Of a stretch of 64,000 nt of DNA, positions 52,710-60,487 are shown in pieces. A program made the position numbers and the translations under genes. Source of the stretch: Oscillospiraceae bacterium (GTDB lineage: Bacteria; Bacillota; Clostridia; UBA1381; UBA9506); contig SVKI01000002.1 of assembly GCA_015068555.1 (NCBI GenBank), positions 1 through 64,000 of the forward strand, given 5' to 3'. Below the pieces are notes generated by a model that did no database searches, had not been told where the DNA came from, and was given only the letters and a program-made list of their open reading frames with translations. How positions within the stretch are numbered: the first letter of the stretch is position 1; each line of letters starts with the position of its first letter.

Positions 52710-53555
52710 ATGGAATATATTATTTTTGATTTGGAATGGTCGCGCAATGTGCGGCATGTAATTCCGAAATGCCCGGATGAAATTATTCAAATCGGTGCTG
52801 TAAAATATGATAAGAATTTACAATATAAGGGTAGTTTTAACCGCTTTATCAAGCCCAGTGTTTATAACGGCGTAGATGCAAAGGTAACAGAACTGACAGG
52901 CATCACCAAGCATCACCTGGAGCGGTTTGGCGTTCCCTTTGTGGAGGCATTTCGTGAGTTTAAAGCCTTTATGGGCAGAGAATATGTGTTGATGTCATGG
53001 GGTACGCAGGATATTCAGATACTTAGAACGAATGCACAGTATTATAATAAAAATATAAAACTTAACTTCATGCAAAGTTTTGCTGATCTGCAAAAATATG
53101 CGGCGCTGAAGCTGCGCGACGGTGACAAACAACAGCTTGGCCTTCAGACAGCAGCTGATTTATGCCAGATTTCCTACGACGCGGAGACCTTGCACGATGC
53201 ACATGTTGATGCTGAAATTTCAGGCGAAGTGTTTGTGCATATTTTTGATAAAAAGGACTTTGCGCCTTTTGTGTGTGATATGAGCAAGCCGAAGGTAGCG
53301 CAACAGCCGCAGGAAAATCCGTTATCCAATGTTAAGAAAGATGCTGAAAAGTTTAAACTAACCTGTCAAGATTGCGGCAGACCGCTGAAAAATAAAACCG
53401 GCTGGTTTTGTGACGGACGAAACTTCTTCTCGTTTATGCGTTGTAATACCTGTAAAAAGAATGTTTTTGCCATGGTGGAAACGATAACTGGGCGGGACGG
53501 AAAACCGAGATATAAAAGAAAACTGCGTTTTGTTGATAAGGTTAAGGGATTATAA
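52710..53555 (+). CDS. DEDDh 3'-5' exonuclease with C-terminal Cys-rich domain
   Basis: 281 aa. DnaQ-like fold: ExoI motif YIIFDLEWS (DxE), ExoII near FNRFIKPS...TGITKHHL / VLMSWGTQDIQIL, ExoIII TLHDAHVDAEISGEVF (HxAxxD). Closest in style to KapD/YvaE-type stand-alone exonucleases. The C-terminal ~75 residues carry two CxxC pairs (CQDCGRPL, CNTCKKN) and a basic tail, likely a zinc ribbon that binds nucleic acid. Co-directional with ung, 17-base gap. Confidence 0.87.
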   Translation: MEYIIFDLEWSRNVRHVIPKCPDEIIQIGAVKYDKNLQYKGSFNRFIKPSVYNGVDAKVTELTGITKHHLERFGVPFVEAFREFKAFMGREYVLMSWGTQDIQILRTNAQYYNKNIKLNFMQSFADLQKYAALKLRDGDKQQLGLQTAADLCQISYDAETLHDAHVDAEISGEVFVHIFDKKDFAPFVCDMSKPKVAQQPQENPLSNVKKDAEKFKLTCQDCGRPLKNKTGWFCDGRNFFSFMRCNTCKKNVFAMVETITGRDGKPRYKRKLRFVDKVKGL

Positions 53556-53559
53556 AGAG

Positions 53560-53634
53560 AATAAGAACCTCACGAAATTCTGGCAAACTAAAGTTTGAGA
53601 ATTTTGGAGAACCTGATTGTATTCACAATAAGAT
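53560..53634. repeat. Dispersed ~75-bp palindromic repeat, copy B
   Basis: Matches 8327-8400 in order and most bases, including the core caaactaaagtttgagaatt. Starts a few bases after the exonuclease stop codon. Confidence 0.7.
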
Positions 53635-53663
53635 GTGCCAAAAGCATAGATAGGAGAGATATC

Positions 53664-54926
53664 ATGATACAGTTTGATGCGATTATGCAGGAAAAAAATG
53701 CAGAAACCCGCTTACAAATGCTTGCGGATATGAAGGCAGCGGGCACCTTTGATGCATGTGAAAAAACCGAGAAGGTCAATAACCATATTCATACCATTTA
53801 TTCTTTCTCGCCGTATTCGCCAACGGTTGCCCTGGCAAAAGCCTATGAAGCCGGTCTTTGTACAGCAGGCATTATGGACCATGATTCCATTAGCGGTGCA
53901 CACGAATTTCTGGCCGCCGGCGAAATCCTTAATATGAAAACCACCATCGGTGCTGAGTGCCGTGCCAGCATGGAAGGTACAGCAATTGAGGATAAACGCA
54001 TCAATAACCCCGACCAGAAGGGTGTTATTTATATGGCTTTGCATGGCATTCCCCATACGCAAATTGACAAGGTGACGGAATTCTTTAAGCCTTACACCGA
54101 AGCCCGCAATGCACGGAACAGAAAAATGGTGGAAAACATCAACAATCTGTTTCAGGCTTATGGCGTTGTGCTGAGCTTTGATGATGATGTGTTACCAATC
54201 TCAATGTATCACATGGGCGGCTCGGTTACAGAGCGTCACGTGCTTTTCGCGCTGAGCTTAAAAATCATTTCTGTTTTTGGTAAGGGTGCCGGTTGCATCA
54301 GCTTTTTGAAGAACACACTAAGCATTCCCATTTCAGAAAAAATTGAGAGCTATTTGCTGGATGAAAATAACCCGCATTATGCCTATGACCTGCTTGGCGT
54401 GTTGAAGAGCGATTTAATCAGCAAAATCTATATTGACGCGACGGATGAGTGCCCTAAAATTCAGGACGTGATTGCTTTTTCAAAAGAGATTGGTGCCATT
54501 TCTGCTTATGCTTACCTGGGTGACGTGGGTCAGAGTGTGACCGGTGACAAAAAGGCACAAAAGTTTGAGGATGATTATATAGAGCTGTTATTTAAAACCA
54601 TCAGTGAACTTGGTTTTGACGCCGTGACCTACATGCCGTCAAGAAACACACCGGAGCAGCTCACAAAGGTCATGGCTTTTTGTGACCAGTATAATCTGTT
54701 CCAGATCAGCGGTGAAGATATCAATAGCCCGCGCCAAAGCTTTATCTGCGAAAAACTGGATGATCCTTCCTTTGCCCATTTAATTGACGCAACCTGGGCG
54801 CTGATTGGCCATGAAACCATGGCAACGGAAGCCCTTTCCAAAGGTATGTTTTCTCAGGAAACAAAATCCATGTACCCGGATATTAAAGAGAGAATTAAAG
54901 TGTATAAAGAATACGGATTGCGCTAA
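53664..54926 (+). CDS. PHP domain protein
   Basis: 420 aa from the ATG at 53664 (TAGGAGAG upstream); the ORF-track start lies in the repeat. PHP metal motifs NNHIHTIYSFSPYSPTVALAKAYEAGL, GIMDHDSISGAHEF, TTIGAECRAS and later ISGEDINSP. About 420 residues, so it carries an extra central region beyond the minimal PHP fold. Phosphoesterase or hydrolase of unknown substrate. Confidence 0.85.
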   Translation: MIQFDAIMQEKNAETRLQMLADMKAAGTFDACEKTEKVNNHIHTIYSFSPYSPTVALAKAYEAGLCTAGIMDHDSISGAHEFLAAGEILNMKTTIGAECRASMEGTAIEDKRINNPDQKGVIYMALHGIPHTQIDKVTEFFKPYTEARNARNRKMVENINNLFQAYGVVLSFDDDVLPISMYHMGGSVTERHVLFALSLKIISVFGKGAGCISFLKNTLSIPISEKIESYLLDENNPHYAYDLLGVLKSDLISKIYIDATDECPKIQDVIAFSKEIGAISAYAYLGDVGQSVTGDKKAQKFEDDYIELLFKTISELGFDAVTYMPSRNTPEQLTKVMAFCDQYNLFQISGEDINSPRQSFICEKLDDPSFAHLIDATWALIGHETMATEALSKGMFSQETKSMYPDIKERIKVYKEYGLR

Positions 54927-54971
54927 AAAAAGCAGCTGTCGCCATAATAGACGTACTGTTAAGGACGGTAA

Positions 54972-54998
54972 ACGGAGCAGTGATTTTCACCACTCCGT
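54972..54998. terminator. Weak hairpin between the PHP gene and the RAYT remnant
   Basis: ACGGAG/CTCCGT stem, 2x2 internal loop, GTG/CAC and 5-base loop, then TTTCGC. Possible terminator. Confidence 0.4.
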
Positions 54999-55331
54999 TT
55001 CGCTATTATAAAAACAATCGAATTTCCATTTTGAAGGGTTTGTGTCTATATATTCCCATATTTTTTGATAATCTATTTCACCACGAATTATGTGGTCGTG
55101 ATAAGACCTTTGCCATACAGAATAACCAATTTCTTTCGTTGCCATTCTTTTAAATGAACGAACAATGGTTTTAATATTCTTTGTAGGGGACGATGCCCTC
55201 ATCGTCCCGTCAAGAAATAGAATCATATGAATATGGTTAGGCATTATTACATATTTGTCAACTGTTACATGTTCGTATTTAATGTTTATATGATTAATAT
55301 ATGTATCACATATCAAACCGATTTCAGACAA
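54987..55331 (-). pseudogene. REP-associated tyrosine transposase (RAYT), N-terminally truncated
   Basis: 114 aa from TTG; the frame stays open upstream (reading GDDAHIVPQNN) to a stop near 55390 without an ATG. Y1/HUH transposase motif YVIMPNHIHMILF and the C-terminal YHDHIIRGEIDYQKIWEYIDTNPSKW with the likely catalytic Tyr. The usual N-terminal block (GAYFITICT-type) is gone, so this is a remnant. Two inverted REP-like palindromes lie in and beside it. Confidence 0.8.
55182..55209 (+). repeat. REP-like palindrome 1
   Basis: GTAGGGGACGATG ... CATCGTCCC, inside the RAYT remnant. Inverted near-identical partner at 55341-55369. Confidence 0.65.
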
Positions 55332-55340
55332 ATTATTTTG

Positions 55341-55369
55341 CGGGACGATGTGGGCATCGTCCCCTACAA
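55341..55369 (-). repeat. REP-like palindrome 2
   Basis: Inverted copy of the palindrome at 55182 (one main difference in the loop), lying where the deleted RAYT 5' part would be. Confidence 0.65.
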
Positions 55370-55370
55370 T

Positions 55371-55404
55371 AAAAGGCTGAACGAAATCAATCGTTCAGCC
55401 TTTT
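55371..55404 (-). terminator. Terminator of the 55.5-kb lipoprotein gene
   Basis: 14-bp stem AAAAGGCTGAACGA/TCGTTCAGCCTTTT with 6-base loop, followed on the - strand by ATTG after TTTT. Confidence 0.75.
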
Positions 55405-55452
55405 AATCTTACTGTCCTTTAGAGTACACCCCATATCATCCGCCTTATTTTT

Positions 55453-56568
55453 TTATCGAAGCATACGCTTGGTTACAACATTTAATTTATAATGTTCACG
55501 ATGTGTTTCGCGGCCGGTTTCTTTTTCGTAGGTGATAACATCAATGCCGAGAATACCGTTTCGCAAGTCAGTCAGCACGGTTTGCTTCGTCAGGGTTTCT
55601 GATTCCGGTTCATAGAATATACTGTTATCAATGACGTTACGAAGGCTCATGGATGCATCATAATCCAAAAAGCCGGTTTGCATATCAATAGCCATGATGT
55701 TTTGGTACTGTGCAATCCAGCCTCTGTTTTTCAAGCTGTTAATGGTAAGCTCGGTGAATATCATATTGCTGCAGGGATAATCAAGATACCGACCCAGTTT
55801 CTCATTTATTACATTAAATTGCCACAGAGATTTATGCATTGAGGCGCCGCTTTGAATGGTGAAGAATAAAAACTGGCTATCGCTCTTTTCCAGGCTGTTT
55901 TCCACATATTCAATGGTGTGCTTTTTGTTTTCTTCTTCAGGCTGGGGCATGCTGAGCAGACGCTGGCTATTACCATTTTTATCTTCGCGCCATAAAACCA
56001 AGGACATGGAGCCCTCAAGAGGCATGTGACCTGCATAGTAATTCCAGTCGTTTGCCGTGACAAAAAAGGTTTTATCCGTTGCGTTCTCCGTTCCAATGAT
56101 GTGCTTGGGCGGGTTCTTAGCGGTGACCTCCGGGTCACCTTCCCGGTTTCCGCCTTCTGCTGCGGTATACAGGCTAAGCTTTTCAAAGGCTGCATCCCAA
56201 TCCTCTATTTTAATAGGATTTGCTTCTTTTTTGTGTGAGGCATAGCGCTTGCCTTCCTGACACAGGTTGCCTTCCTCATCCATGTAAAATGCCATGGTTA
56301 CTTCATCATATGTTAAAAGAGAGATTAAATATTTATGCACATGGTCTGCTTTGCAGGAATCGTTACGTTTTAGCGTGCCGGTCAGCTGCGCCAGCAAGTC
56401 TTCAAACCCTTCGGTTTCCATACCGATGGTGACAAGTCCCTGATCAGCAAGGCGGCCAATGCGAATCTGAGAATACAGATCAGATTTTGCTACCATATTG
56501 TGCGTACAGCCGGTCAACTGTAAAATCAGGATAAGAATTAATGTTACAAGCGTGATGCGTTTCAACAT
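55453..56568 (-). CDS. Lipoprotein of unknown function
   Basis: 371 aa. Signal peptide KRITLVTLILILILQLTGC with a good lipobox (LTGC). The mature part is soluble and mixed alpha/beta (for example KTFFVTANDWNYYAGHMPLEGSMSLVLW and KQTVLTDLRNGILGIDVITYEKE); no domain was recognised. Monocistronic, divergent from rubrerythrin. Outer membrane-face lipoprotein is all that can be said. Confidence 0.8.
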   Translation of the reverse strand: MLKRITLVTLILILILQLTGCTHNMVAKSDLYSQIRIGRLADQGLVTIGMETEGFEDLLAQLTGTLKRNDSCKADHVHKYLISLLTYDEVTMAFYMDEEGNLCQEGKRYASHKKEANPIKIEDWDAAFEKLSLYTAAEGGNREGDPEVTAKNPPKHIIGTENATDKTFFVTANDWNYYAGHMPLEGSMSLVLWREDKNGNSQRLLSMPQPEEENKKHTIEYVENSLEKSDSQFLFFTIQSGASMHKSLWQFNVINEKLGRYLDYPCSNMIFTELTINSLKNRGWIAQYQNIMAIDMQTGFLDYDASMSLRNVIDNSIFYEPESETLTKQTVLTDLRNGILGIDVITYEKETGRETHREHYKLNVVTKRMLR

Positions 56569-56664
56569 AATACCCCCAAAATATAAACTACTTTATAAGA
56601 CTATCACATTTTTTGCGCTTTTGCAAGATAAAGAAAATATTTTTAAAAAACTTAAAAATTTGAC

Positions 56665-56692
56665 TTGACAAATAAAAAAAGAGTGCTATAAT
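56665..56692 (+). promoter_or_regulatory. Rubrerythrin promoter
   Basis: TTGACA (56665-56670), 16 bases, TATAAT (56687-56692). Confidence 0.85.
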
Positions 56693-56704
56693 TAAATTAG
56701 TAAT

Positions 56705-56719
56705 CGATAATAATTATTA
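56705..56719 (+). promoter_or_regulatory. Fur/PerR-like operator
   Basis: CGATAATAATTATTA matches the Fur-family 7-1-7 pattern TGATAATNATTATCA at 12 of 14 defined positions and lies just after the -10 box, where binding would block initiation. Suits peroxide or metal control of rubrerythrin. Confidence 0.55.
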
Positions 56720-56746
56720 TTTTTGTTTTATCAAGGAGGACGAATC

Positions 56747-57286
56747 ATGAAAGAATTAAAAGGTTCTAAAACAGAGGCAAATTTAATGGCGGCATTTGCC
56801 GGTGAGTCACAGGCCAGAAACAAATATACGTATTATGCATCCAAAGCGAAAAAAGATGGTTATGAGCAAATTGCAAAGCTATTTTTAAAAACAGCAGAAA
56901 ATGAAAAAGAACATGCAAAGCTATGGTTTAAATTGCTGCATGGCGGTATTGCCGGAACAGCAGAGAATTTAGCAGATGCTGCCGCCGGTGAGAACTATGA
57001 ATGGACAGACATGTATGCATCCTTTGCCAAAGAGGCTCGCGAGGAAGGCTTTGACGAAATCGCAGACCTGTTTGAAGGCGTTGCAAAAATTGAAAAAGCA
57101 CACGAAGAACGCTATCGCAAGCTGCTTGCTAATGTTGAAGGTGGTCTCGTGTTCTCTAAAGATGGCGAAATGATTTGGGAATGCGGCAACTGCGGTCACA
57201 TTCATGTGGGTAAAGAAGCGCCGGAACTCTGCCCCGTATGTGCGCATCCCAAGGCTTATTTTGAACTGGCAGCAGAAAACTATTAA
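56747..57286 (+). CDS. rbr: Rubrerythrin
   Basis: 179 aa from the ATG at 56747 (CAAGGAGGACG upstream). Four-helix diiron domain with [29 protein letters not shown] and [16 protein letters not shown], then a C-terminal rubredoxin-like site CGNCGHIH...[11 protein letters not shown]. Reduces hydrogen peroxide in anaerobes, protecting against oxidative stress. Likely controlled through the Fur/PerR-like operator. Confidence 0.95.
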   Translation: MKELKGSKTEANLMAAFAGESQARNKYTYYASKAKKDGYEQIAKLFLKTAENEKEHAKLWFKLLHGGIAGTAENLADAAAGENYEWTDMYASFAKEAREEGFDEIADLFEGVAKIEKAHEERYRKLLANVEGGLVFSKDGEMIWECGNCGHIHVGKEAPELCPVCAHPKAYFELAAENY

Positions 57287-57325
57287 AAGATTCTTTCTGA
57301 AAAATCAAAAGGACCGTGATTTGAA

Positions 57326-57378
57326 CTGACCCCCAAAAGTTAGACCCAAAATCTAACGATTGGGAGGTCGGTTTTTTT
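57326..57378 (+). terminator. Long hairpin terminator with IS3-end-like arms
   Basis: GACCCCCAA...GTTAGA pairs with TCTAAC...TTGGGAGGTC, then GGTTTTTTT. The text ctgacccccaaaagttagac resembles termini of IS3-family elements; no transposase is present. Acts as the rubrerythrin terminator. Confidence 0.6.
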
Positions 57379-57518
57379 GTATAACGAAAACTATGCGATA
57401 GTCGCGTAGTTCAATAAAGCTTAACCGATGAACCAAAAATCATAGTAAAATGATGTAAAAATTTTAATGTGTAATAAGTATGGCAAGTTTGGCCAAAACC
57501 GACTTCTCCTTAAGAAGC

Positions 57519-57539
57519 ACCCCCGTTATACGGGGGGTA
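57519..57539. terminator. GC-rich hairpin downstream of tgt
   Basis: ACCCCCG/CGGGGGGT around TTATA, 24 bases past the tgt stop on the - strand. Weak T-run; probable but not strong terminator. Confidence 0.5.
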
Positions 57540-57563
57540 TTTATTAATACACATATAAGCGTC

Positions 57564-58694
57564 TCATATTCTGGTAGCGAGTTTTTCAACGTGTTCTGCG
57601 CGATACTCCTCAAATCGGTTTTCCTCAATACTTTGACGGATTTCGGCCATCAGATTATTGTAAAAATACAAATTATGCAAAACAGCAAGTCGCATACCCA
57701 GCATTTCTCCCGCCTTCATTAAGTGACGCAGATACGCGCGACTATGATGCCGGCAAGTGGGGCATTGGCAATCCGGGTCAAGAGGCAATGGGTCTGTTTC
57801 GTATTTTTTATTCATAATGTTCATCACGCCATGCTTGGTGAAAATATGTCCGTGGCGGGCATTTCTGGCCGGCAGCACACAGTCAAAAAAGTCAACGCCG
57901 CGGGCAACTGCCTCAATGATGTTAGCAGGTGTTCCTACGCCCATTAAATAGCGTGGCCGGTCTTCGGGCGCGTGGGGCAGCACGGCATCTAACACCTGAT
58001 ACATCTCCTCGTGTGTTTCGCCAACGGCTAAACCGCCAATGGCATAGCCCGGAAGGTCAAGCTTAGCTATCTGCTTCATATGCTCGGTGCGGATATCTAA
58101 ATGAATGCCGCCCTGATTGATACCAAACAACATCTGTTCAGGGTTCACAGCATCGGGGCCTTGGTTAAGACGCTCCATGGCTTCTTTGCAACGGTGCAAC
58201 CAGCGCAGTGTGCGGGCCGCGCTTTCTTCCGTTTCTTTGTGGCCTGTGCGTGAATTGATGCATTCATCAAAGGCCATGGCAATGGTGGAACCTAAATTGG
58301 ATTGAATCTGCATACTTTCTTCCGGTCCCATGAAGATGCGTCGGCCGTCAATATGTGAGGCAAAGGTCACGCCCTCTTCTTTTACCTGATTGATAGCGGC
58401 CAGTGAAAACACCTGAAAACCGCCGCTATCTGTCAAGATGGGTCGGTCCCAGTTCATGAACTGATGCAGTCCGCCCATGGTGCGCACAATCTCATCGCCG
58501 GGGCGCAAATGTAAATGATAAGTGTTGGATAAGGCTACCTGACAGCCAACGGTTTTTAAATCCTCGGCAGAAAGCGCACCTTTAATGGCGGCGGCCGTTG
58601 CCACATTCATAAAAACCGGGGTTTGAACCTCACCGTGCACCGTTTGAAATGTGCCGCGACGGGCCTTGTTTTCCTGAGTTAAAAGCTTAAACAC
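57564..58694 (-). CDS. tgt: tRNA-guanine transglycosylase
   Basis: 376 aa from GTG at 58694 (CGGAGAAATTTT upstream); starting at 58781 would overlap the GH26 gene by 59 bases. Motifs: LSNTYHLHLRPG, LTDSGGFQVFSL (catalytic Asp), FDECINSRTGHKETE, GGLAVGETHEEM, LPARNARHGHIFT and zinc site CQCPTCRHHSRAYLRHL. Exchanges guanine 34 for preQ1 in the queuosine pathway. No queA or preQ1 genes in the window. Last of four co-directional genes. Confidence 0.95.
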   Translation of the reverse strand: MFKLLTQENKARRGTFQTVHGEVQTPVFMNVATAAAIKGALSAEDLKTVGCQVALSNTYHLHLRPGDEIVRTMGGLHQFMNWDRPILTDSGGFQVFSLAAINQVKEEGVTFASHIDGRRIFMGPEESMQIQSNLGSTIAMAFDECINSRTGHKETEESAARTLRWLHRCKEAMERLNQGPDAVNPEQMLFGINQGGIHLDIRTEHMKQIAKLDLPGYAIGGLAVGETHEEMYQVLDAVLPHAPEDRPRYLMGVGTPANIIEAVARGVDFFDCVLPARNARHGHIFTKHGVMNIMNKKYETDPLPLDPDCQCPTCRHHSRAYLRHLMKAGEMLGMRLAVLHNLYFYNNLMAEIRQSIEENRFEEYRAEHVEKLATRI

Positions 58695-58722
58695 AAAATT
58701 TCTCCGTTTCTTTTTGTTATTT

Positions 58723-60408
58723 TCATTTATATGCCGCGACACCTTTTCGGAAAGCGGCAATGGTTTTAGGTGATTCATCAAGGCGATAAGAGCGGGCGAC
58801 CTGCTTGTTCTTTTCAGGTCTTGGGTCTAAATCGTCGGCGTTAAACCAAACGGCGACCTTGATGCTTTCATATTTGTTAATGGTTTTAAACATATCGGTA
58901 ATCCATTGTGCCTTGTTGCCTCCGTGAGAACTGGAGGCAAATTCCGTGATAATCCAGGGAAATTTACCAAAATATCCATCGGATGTCCAATGAATGCGGT
59001 CATACAGCGTTTCAAAGGAGAGCCATTTTTCGTTGTTTTCCTTGGCATAATAGGTACCGGTGTTATAGCCGGTGATGCCAAACATGTGCACATAGCCGTT
59101 ACCGGGATAGTAGGCCAGCATGTGGTTATAGTTTTGCGGTGGGAACGAGTTGTTATTGGGGTTGAAAATCCAGATGGCATTATCTACGCCCTCTTCTTCA
59201 AAAATACGGTATACGTAATGCCACAGGTCAACAAAAACATCGGGGTCGTTGAGCGTTGCGGTTGCACCGTAGCTGACCCAGTCTGAGTTCATCTCATTGT
59301 TTAACCGGAATAGAAACGGATGGCCGAAGGCTTTGGCATCCCGGGCAAATTGGCGCAACATGTCATCGCATACGCCGTCAAGCACATCAAAACACGGGTT
59401 ATAACCGTCTAAATCTTCGTTCATGGCGTTTGAAATATGCATGGTGAACTCGACAGTTTTTCCCATTTCATAGGCATGCTGCATGCCTTCAGAGGGGAAG
59501 GGATCAAAGTGACAGCCGTATTCTAATAAAAATTGCAATTTATAATCAATTTGCGCTTCTAAAGCCTCGACATCTTCTCGGTTTTTCTCGCGCACGCCAC
59601 CTGTGATAAAGGCACCCCATTTGATTTTTTCGGCATTTGCAATTTCATTATATAAAGCCTTTGTTTCATTCGACCAGGTTTCGGAGGCGATGGGGTAGGG
59701 GTTGATGAGGTTTTTGGAAACACCCTTCACCGTGACATCTTCCGAAAAAGAATACAGGGTTGTGTAGACCTGTTCCATCAAAGCATCGCTATAAGCATCA
59801 GCTTTAAATAAGAAACGGTAAAAAACGTGGGGTTCTGTGTAGATATACCCATATACATATGTATTTTGCGTGACTGTTGATCCGGGTGCCGGGTCTCTTT
59901 CTGAAACGATCACCTGCACCTCGTTATCGCGGATGCGCATGGTTTCGTTTGCGTGCAGCGTGATGCGGTTATTCTTCAGATAAGAATCCTGCAGAATATA
60001 CTTGTTGATGTAGGTGTCCATATACTCCGACATGGTATATTCTTCGGGGATGGGTTCTCTGCTGACAGTAATGTCAGCTATTTCGCTGTGAAAGCGGACG
60101 AGCAATTCGGCAATGGATAAATCAGGTACGCTGTCAGCCGGAAGTGCCACGCTGAAGCCTTGGGAGTGGCTGACGTAGGTAAGCTTATCCTGTTCATACT
60201 GCAATTCTTTTATATCGGCATCTTCAAATGAGGGGATGCCTTCCTCTTCCCAAAGCGTGCCATCTTTATAATACACGGTTTTGGGGGCTATCGGCTCTGC
60301 GACAGGTGCTGCTTTTTCGGGCACTAAAATGCCAAGTAGCAGGCCAAAACAAAAGGCCAAAACCAGGCTACTGATAGCGGTTAAGATGTACATGTTTTTT
60401 TTGCTCAT
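58723..60408 (-). CDS. Membrane-anchored glycoside hydrolase family 26-like protein
   Basis: 561 aa from the ATG at 60408 (CGGAGTTGACCC upstream). N-terminal membrane anchor (MYILTAISSLVLAFCFGLLLGIL), a middle region of ~220 residues with no clear match, then a GH26-type (beta-mannanase) barrel: FLFRLNNEMNSDWVSYG carries the acid/base Glu and FPWIITEFASSSHGG the nucleophile Glu. Substrate may be mannan, beta-glucan or a cell wall polymer. Its setting among translation and tRNA genes is unusual for a carbohydrase, and no transporter is nearby. Confidence 0.8.
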   Translation of the reverse strand: MSKKNMYILTAISSLVLAFCFGLLLGILVPEKAAPVAEPIAPKTVYYKDGTLWEEEGIPSFEDADIKELQYEQDKLTYVSHSQGFSVALPADSVPDLSIAELLVRFHSEIADITVSREPIPEEYTMSEYMDTYINKYILQDSYLKNNRITLHANETMRIRDNEVQVIVSERDPAPGSTVTQNTYVYGYIYTEPHVFYRFLFKADAYSDALMEQVYTTLYSFSEDVTVKGVSKNLINPYPIASETWSNETKALYNEIANAEKIKWGAFITGGVREKNREDVEALEAQIDYKLQFLLEYGCHFDPFPSEGMQHAYEMGKTVEFTMHISNAMNEDLDGYNPCFDVLDGVCDDMLRQFARDAKAFGHPFLFRLNNEMNSDWVSYGATATLNDPDVFVDLWHYVYRIFEEEGVDNAIWIFNPNNNSFPPQNYNHMLAYYPGNGYVHMFGITGYNTGTYYAKENNEKWLSFETLYDRIHWTSDGYFGKFPWIITEFASSSHGGNKAQWITDMFKTINKYESIKVAVWFNADDLDPRPEKNKQVARSYRLDESPKTIAAFRKGVAAYK

Positions 60409-60487
60409 AGGGTCAACTCCGATGAAAATGTAATGACGCAAAACACCGCAGGAGCACATGGGGCACTCCTGCGGCTTGCCTTATAGA

